DNA of 64,000 nucleotides from Psilocybe azurescens. Its lineage: Eukaryota > Basidiomycota > Agaricomycetes > Agaricales > Agrocybaceae. The stretch spans positions 310,001 through 374,000 of the forward strand of contig JAJIRX010000681.1 in NCBI GenBank assembly GCA_023853785.1. The letters are read 5' to 3'. The position numbers and the translations under genes were made by a program. The notes under the pieces were generated by a model. That model did no database searches. It was not told the origin of the DNA and saw only the letters and a program-made list of their open reading frames with translations. Positions 57,301 to 64,000 of the stretch are shown piece after piece. Position 1 is the first letter of the stretch. Each line of letters starts with the position of its first letter.

Positions 57301-58435
57301 GGCGACTTCTCGGTCTTGAATGACAAAACCGTCGTCGATGCAGGGCTTTAACATTTCCAACATCTGCGAATCTTGCATATCGTAGCAAATGTGTTCCAGG
57401 ATATCCCGATCAGAAATAACACCAAGGGCTCGGAAGACAACCCAGATAGGGATGTCAACTTTGATATAAGGAATGGTGGCCTTCATCACGTTCCCAAGCT
57501 TTAGCAGAAAAAGTGAGACAACTTCTGTTGGACAAAAAAACTCATAGCAGCTCACCGAACGATCTTGATTCCTGTGGAACATCTTTACCTGGAACTGGCT
57601 GATTGTCTTCCCCCTCTTTCAACCGCACTACGAATCTCGGCAAGGAAGTTGATAGGCGATGGTTGGGCTTTCGCAAAAACGTAGACGTGATTTGTAGCCA
57701 TGCGTTCTTGAGCAATCAAAACCTTTTCTGATCCATTGATAATGAAATAACCTCCGGAATCGTATGGGCACTCGTTCAAATCGTACAGGTCCTGGTCTTG
57801 AAGTCCACGTAAAATGCAGAACGTTGACCGAAGCATGATAGGAACCTTGGCTGAAATGTAGGAAATACCTCTAAGGGTGATGAGTAATGATGCATACCTT
57901 TCCAATCCAAACTTTCGTCGTATCCTGTGGATTTTCGTCATGCTCTTGGTCCCATGAAATATCCCCTGGCATTCCCTCTGGATCCTCGCGACCAATGAGA
58001 ACTTTCTTCTTCATTTCGATGTACAGAGGTGCAGAATATGTAAGATTGCGTAGCCGAGCTTCCTGCGGGAACACGGGAACCACTGAGCCATCAGTCTCGG
58101 TGACTGTCGGACGTGAAAGGTAGATTTGGCCAAATTTAATTTCGTATCGACGGGTCATATCTGTATCGTGTCCTGTGTGTTGATCTGCTTGGTCCAATAT
58201 CAAGTCGGCATTTTCGTCCACAAGCTCTTGCATTGTGTTTTGTACAAATTCGTCAAAAGAATCGAGTTGCTGACGGACTAGACCCTTTTGTTCGAAAAAG
58301 CTCGATATGACAGTCCAGCAATCTTCCTTGTGTTATCTCTTCGTAAGACTCGTCATCTTCCTCCATACCGAAGTTGGCATCGTCGTAGTAGGTATCTTGT
58401 GTGGCGTCAGGATCTCCAAAGGGATTGAGCAACAT
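54303..58435 (-). CDS. RPB2: DNA-directed RNA polymerase II second-largest subunit
   Basis: RPB2 forms one half of the Pol II active-centre cleft. The start [20 protein letters not shown] is followed, after a frame break near 58342, by [20 protein letters not shown]. Conserved blocks include [60 protein letters not shown]-like sequence at 56620-56660 ([20 protein letters not shown]), [20 protein letters not shown] and [20 protein letters not shown]. The zinc-binding C-terminus is split over short exons ([38 protein letters not shown]) and ends [20 protein letters not shown]. The stop is 54305-54303. Frame breaks also occur near 55435 and 54980. Confidence 0.95.
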
Positions 58436-59072
58436 GTATATTGGAATTAAGAATGTAGAAGCTACCTTGACTCATAACGTCAACAACTAATAAAAGTGGC
58501 TCACGATATCGTTAAAATGATGAAAATATGTAGTGTAGTGAGCCCCTCGCAGAATACGTTGGTCTCTGCGGTTATGAACTCGTAAGTAGGGAAAAGGAAC
58601 GAAGATACAATGCTGTCGGTGATGGGTCAAGTTACCAAGCGGTGTTTGTCATTGTTGAAATAAAAACCCTTAGGTTCACGATCTCTTGTCAATGCTTGGT
58701 TTTGTAGTCTTGCGGTAAACAACCTAATTGGTAAGTAGCGCCTGTAAGGTGGCAGTGCAAGTCGCAGCTGAGCGGCGGGTCAAGGGCAGGTTCAAAACCG
58801 GTTCATACAATGAATATATTTACCCTTGGGGTAATGGGACTGCTCAATAAAAATATATGCAGGTTTAAGTAGAGCTAATAACTTGAAGACAGCTCTGCAT
58901 TAATCACTCGGAATTCGCAACTAAGAACTTCAAGTCAAAAGCCTGAGTTGACTTGTCACTGTTGGCAGGAAGTTCAGGTTTGACAATAATTTGATCGATC
59001 CCATTGAAAATATAGAGTACCGTAGGTTAACTGCAATGGCTAACTTGATGATAGGATATAATATGTACTGGA
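58436..59072. other. Intergenic region: RPB2 promoter and 3' flank of the FN3K-like gene
   Basis: This 637-bp gap precedes RPB2. It contains no coding sequence, tRNA or clear repeat that I can support. Short T-rich and A-rich tracts are present. Confidence 0.45.
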
Positions 59073-60227
59073 CTAGAATGCTGCAAGAAGATTGTCCATT
59101 TTTCTTTCTGCGCTCCCTGCGTAATGACCCTACGCAGTTATCCGTCAATCATCTGCTGGTCAAGACAGAATATATACGCACTCCAAAAATTAAGGTATGA
59201 TTGAGGTAATGAAACAATTCATAGAGATCCATTCGAAGGTCATATTGCTCCACGGGGCTCGACTTGGGGCGATACTGATGATAGATGTCAAAAAACTCAG
59301 AAGGGAATCCTCCGAATATCCGGGCAATAGACAGGCTGGAGAGACGGTTATTTGACGCTGCAGATAGACAAAAATGCACTCACTCGGCTTCGTTATGTCC
59401 GTAATATGAAGCAGGATCAAAAATGACAGGTTGTCCTGTTTTTTGTCGACTCCCGCATTTCCGCTCTGGATGACATTATATATCAAAGGCAATAAGTTAT
59501 ATTTTTTGAACTGTACTCATACCCACAGGTCTCCGTGCAGAATTACGGGCTGTACATTAAGAGGACCTAGACTCCAGGTCAGCACTAGTAGCAGAATAAC
59601 AATCTATCAGAAGCTTGCCTAAAAGCTTAGGTATTATTCTTCACGGAAAGGAAGTAGATTGGTATATATCAGTGAGAGCCATCAGATATTGTGCGGAACT
59701 TACTCCGTCTTGACCAAGTGGCCTTTCTTGCACAAGTGTTGATACCTCCCTCTACTCTCGAGCTGGGATAAAAGGTCGCCTATCATAGAAGCAAAACATT
59801 CGTCCCAGCTACTGAACCAGCCATTAGATAGCTTTGTTACTCCGCAATAAGTTGGAATGGAGAAGCCAAATCCCTCAGAAGATGCGTGATCCTTAGAATG
59901 CAGTTCAGTCGCCATCCTTTTGGCAAGGATTTCTGCGGCCCTGTAAGAGAGTGTTCCAATTTCTTTGTATTCAGAGATAAAATAAGGCGTTGAATTTTCC
60001 AGGATTCCTGAAGATAAGAGACGAGGAGCCAAGCCTGGTGCTGCCGTGTTCATTAGTTTCAAAGATAGGGCTTCGCCGGTGTACTGAGCTGCTTCTCCAG
60101 ATGATCCAAGTTTGACATAATACGTAGCTCCTGAGGAGGCGTATACGCGTGGTAGAGATCCGGAGAAAGTAGCATCTGGATCCAAATCCTTGAGCTTTTG
60201 AAGAACGACTTGAGGGATATTGGACAT
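59073..60227 (-). CDS. Fructosamine-3-kinase-like protein (ketosamine kinase family)
   Basis: These kinases phosphorylate sugar adducts on proteins so that the adducts fall off. The start MSNIPQVVLQKLKDLDPDAT leads to YVKLGSSGEAAQYTGEALSL, which carries the ATP-binding lysine and the glutamate of the small lobe. The catalytic loop is VILHGDLW, followed by NAGVDKKTGQPVIFDPASYY, then GHNEAELAIARIFGGFPSEF (DPA is the metal-binding DFG equivalent). The end is HTLIFGGHYAGSAERKMDNL with LAAF and a stop at 59075-59073, reached by splicing over 59120-59175. Four exons are apparent. It starts 187 bp from the divergent OYE gene. Confidence 0.9.
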
Positions 60228-60414
60228 GATGACGGGTGTGGGGAAGAGCCAAGCGATTTCTGATCCGCTATGCGGTCATCATCCGGGCCGTTCAGTGTTC
60301 ACAACACTTTTCTTCCCATTGTCTTCCCATCCGAATGGCCAAATCATGGCGTGCTCAACGAGTGTTCAGCTGGGTTGACTAATCTTAAACGACTTTATCT
60401 TTTTATTCTCAGCT

Positions 60415-62024
<1,610 letters not shown>

Positions 62025-62138
62025 GTTGATAAGTCCGTTCTAGTCTTAGTAGAAACATAGATGTAGGGTTCAGAAACGTATTATTTTTTAGCTGTTTACA
62101 CAAGAGCGTGCATATTGGTGTCCCTGTAAAACATAGCT

Positions 62139-64000
62139 CTATTCTTCCACCATCCGGGTGGATTCTTCTTCCCTCAGCCGTTGTCGCTTGGCGCGATACC
62201 GAGGACCAATCCGGATTGCAAGGTATATGAGAGGTAGTGAAAGAAACGACATGCTGCTCATAATGACATACGTCCAACCAGTACCTATTGCCTTTATTAT
62301 CAATTCAATTACCGATACAATAGCAGCACTCAATGTGCAGCGGATAAGATTATTCTACCTTCCGAGTAAGATGGAAGAAAATCGTTGACAAGAAAAGTCC
62401 ACTCACGCATGCGGTGACCGAAGAACTTTGACCTGGCACTAGATCGATCATCAAGGTAGAACTTGCGTTCATGACAGATATGCTGATAAATCCCGCTGAA
62501 ATAGCAGCGTGAGCGCGGCACAAAATTTAATCTGATTAGTGTCTTACTGATAAAGTGTAAAATTAGAGGAGCAGCTATGTTCACCTTGCGCTGGATGCAC
62601 CAACCATATCCAGCACAAGTTACTCCCAGGATCGCAGAAAAGAAAGGCATAAGTCGAAGGCGGGCCTGCCATGGGAAAACATAACCTGAGAAATGTGCAG
62701 TATTATTTATGTCGTTCGACCTCTCACCTTTTCGAGAGGGAAGTTTTCTTCCCAGTTCACATCAACCTTCGAGGTTGTGCCTACAAGGCGTGCTTCCATG
62801 GACTTTTTGAATTGTTGATATTCAATATCAAGAATGCGTCCAATTGCAGTACTTCCAATGGCCATACCGCCACCCATTGCCAGAAAGCACAGACCAGTCG
62901 TGGTCTCGGTTAGAAAGGGATATGTCTCTATGAAGAGGGTGGAGATAGTGGCCAGAAGAGCGTAGAAAACAGCACACGTAAGTGCACTTATTAGCAATAG
63001 AACGTCGACATCGGGATTCAAGAATAGACGGAATGGATTTCGAGGTATCTTCGACTTCGATTTCACCGAAACCTTGTCCGACTTTTTGCGACCAATTAAA
63101 GGGATTACCGGTTTATATATGAGGAAAGTGTTCTCCTTATTTTTGTTGGAGATCGAAAGCAAGGTCTCTGGCTGAAACCTATGGCAAGATAGATAGAGGC
63201 GCCGCTTTTGGAATCAGACAGAAAACTCACAGTACAATGATGATGAAGCAAATGGCTGCTGCAATGCAAAGAAACCAGAATATGGATCTAAAATAGAATA
63301 TAAGATATAGGCAACTACCATTGCATTCTAAACTTAACGAACCTCCAACCGAGTTTGTCAGAAAGTACTCCACCAATGACAGGACCAATAGCTGGACCTA
63401 TCTACTCCACACATAACAGAATGAGTATCGGTAAGTTTTCTGGAATCCGAAGCTCACCATAGGGCCAATCGTGAAAACTCCGAAAAAGCCGCCTCTTTCT
63501 GCTCGATTGGAGATATCTCCAACCACGCCAGCACCTAATCATATGCATTTTAGAGGGTAAATATAATCCGTTTGAGAAGTTTTTACCAATAGCAATCGTG
63601 CTAGCCGATCCGGTGGCTTGCAAGCAGCGTAGAACCATTAGTAACCAGTAATCGGAAGTTGGAACCAGGGCTAGTCCGATACAAGATAAGGTTAAAATTA
63701 GAAGGCATACTGCAGAGATGGGTCGTCGGCCGACGTGGTCAGAAACTGGACCCCATAGCATGGGTGCTAAATGCAAGTCTTCAACGAGAGAATACATTAT
63801 CTCGAGGAAGTCCCTACCAACGCCTTGTAATATCATATACATAGTGACCTATATAGCACACGACTGTTAAAAGGGATATGGAGAAGACAGGGGCATTGGA
63901 AAAGGGGCATGCCGTAAGGTTAATGAGTTCAGTGGATTTGTTGAAGGCCTTAGAAATTGTAGGTATGGCTGGGAAATATATATTGGCAGTAAATGGACTT
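62139..64000 (-). CDS. MFS drug:H+ antiporter-like transporter, 5' end outside the window
   Basis: The coding strand enters from the right edge as YFPAIPTISKAFNKSTELIN, so the true start lies beyond 64000. Then come VTMYMILQGV, the signature WGPVSDHVGRRPISAVCLLI, LALVPTSDYWLLMVLRCLQA and TIGPAIGPVIGGVLSDKLGW-like sequence. IFWFLCIAAAICFIIIV and FQPETL follow, before a cytosolic loop rich in lysine. The second half includes LLLISALTCAVFYALLATIS, ETTTGLCFLAMGGGMAIGST and GTGWTYVIMSSMSFLSLPLI, and it ends EESTRMVEE at 62139. The G-R-R-P loop and order match DHA1/QDR-type 12-helix exporters. A GC-AG intron is possible near 63850-63920. Substrate unknown. Confidence 0.88.

Overview
The window looks like a gene-dense chromosome segment of a mushroom-forming basidiomycete (Agaricomycetes). 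Nearly every gene is interrupted by many introns of about 50-60 bp, intergenic gaps are mostly 40-400 bp, and the centre holds a divergent pair of homeodomain (HD1/HD2) mating-type genes. The pair lies between a mitochondrial intermediate peptidase gene (MIP) and a beta-flanking gene, the classical layout of a MAT-A (HD) locus. No pheromone receptor or CaaX pheromone gene was seen, so the other mating-type locus is not here.

Layout. 0.2-10.5 kb: a DUF6593-like fragment, a 2-oxoglutarate/Fe(II) oxygenase, the NEDD8 E2 UBC12, 5-hydroxyisourate hydrolase, the rRNA-processing factor RRP1, an RSC9/ARID2-like remodeller subunit and an ARMH3-like protein. 10.9-18.8 kb: the glycine decarboxylase P protein, a mitochondrial PPR protein, Sec61 gamma and a seven-helix membrane protein. 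19.2-20.2 kb: remains of Helitron transposons. 20.5-28.6 kb: COG1, TMEM115, FAM32A and a WHIM1 chromatin protein. 29.0-37.9 kb: MIP, HD1, HD2 and the beta-flanking gene. 38.2-54.3 kb: an LEA-like protein, a large glycogenin, an ABC1 kinase, a beta-lactamase-like hydrolase, REV7, SNX4 and a PTM1/GOST membrane protein. 54.3-64.0 kb: RPB2, fructosamine-3-kinase-like, an OYE-family reductase and an MFS transporter cut by the window edge.

How they fit together. HD1 and HD2 proteins from different alleles dimerise to control the dikaryon. The surrounding genes are mostly housekeeping and appear to be carried along as linked neighbours; several of them (MIP, beta-fg, glycogenin, glycine dehydrogenase) are known from other Agaricomycete MAT-A regions.

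Caution on the sequence. Many otherwise well-conserved genes contain one or more one-base frame breaks, and at least seven of these fall on five-base homopolymers that are one base short. I read these as assembly errors rather than pseudogenes. Gene spans are given from first to last codon including introns. Exon edges are stated where they could be read.
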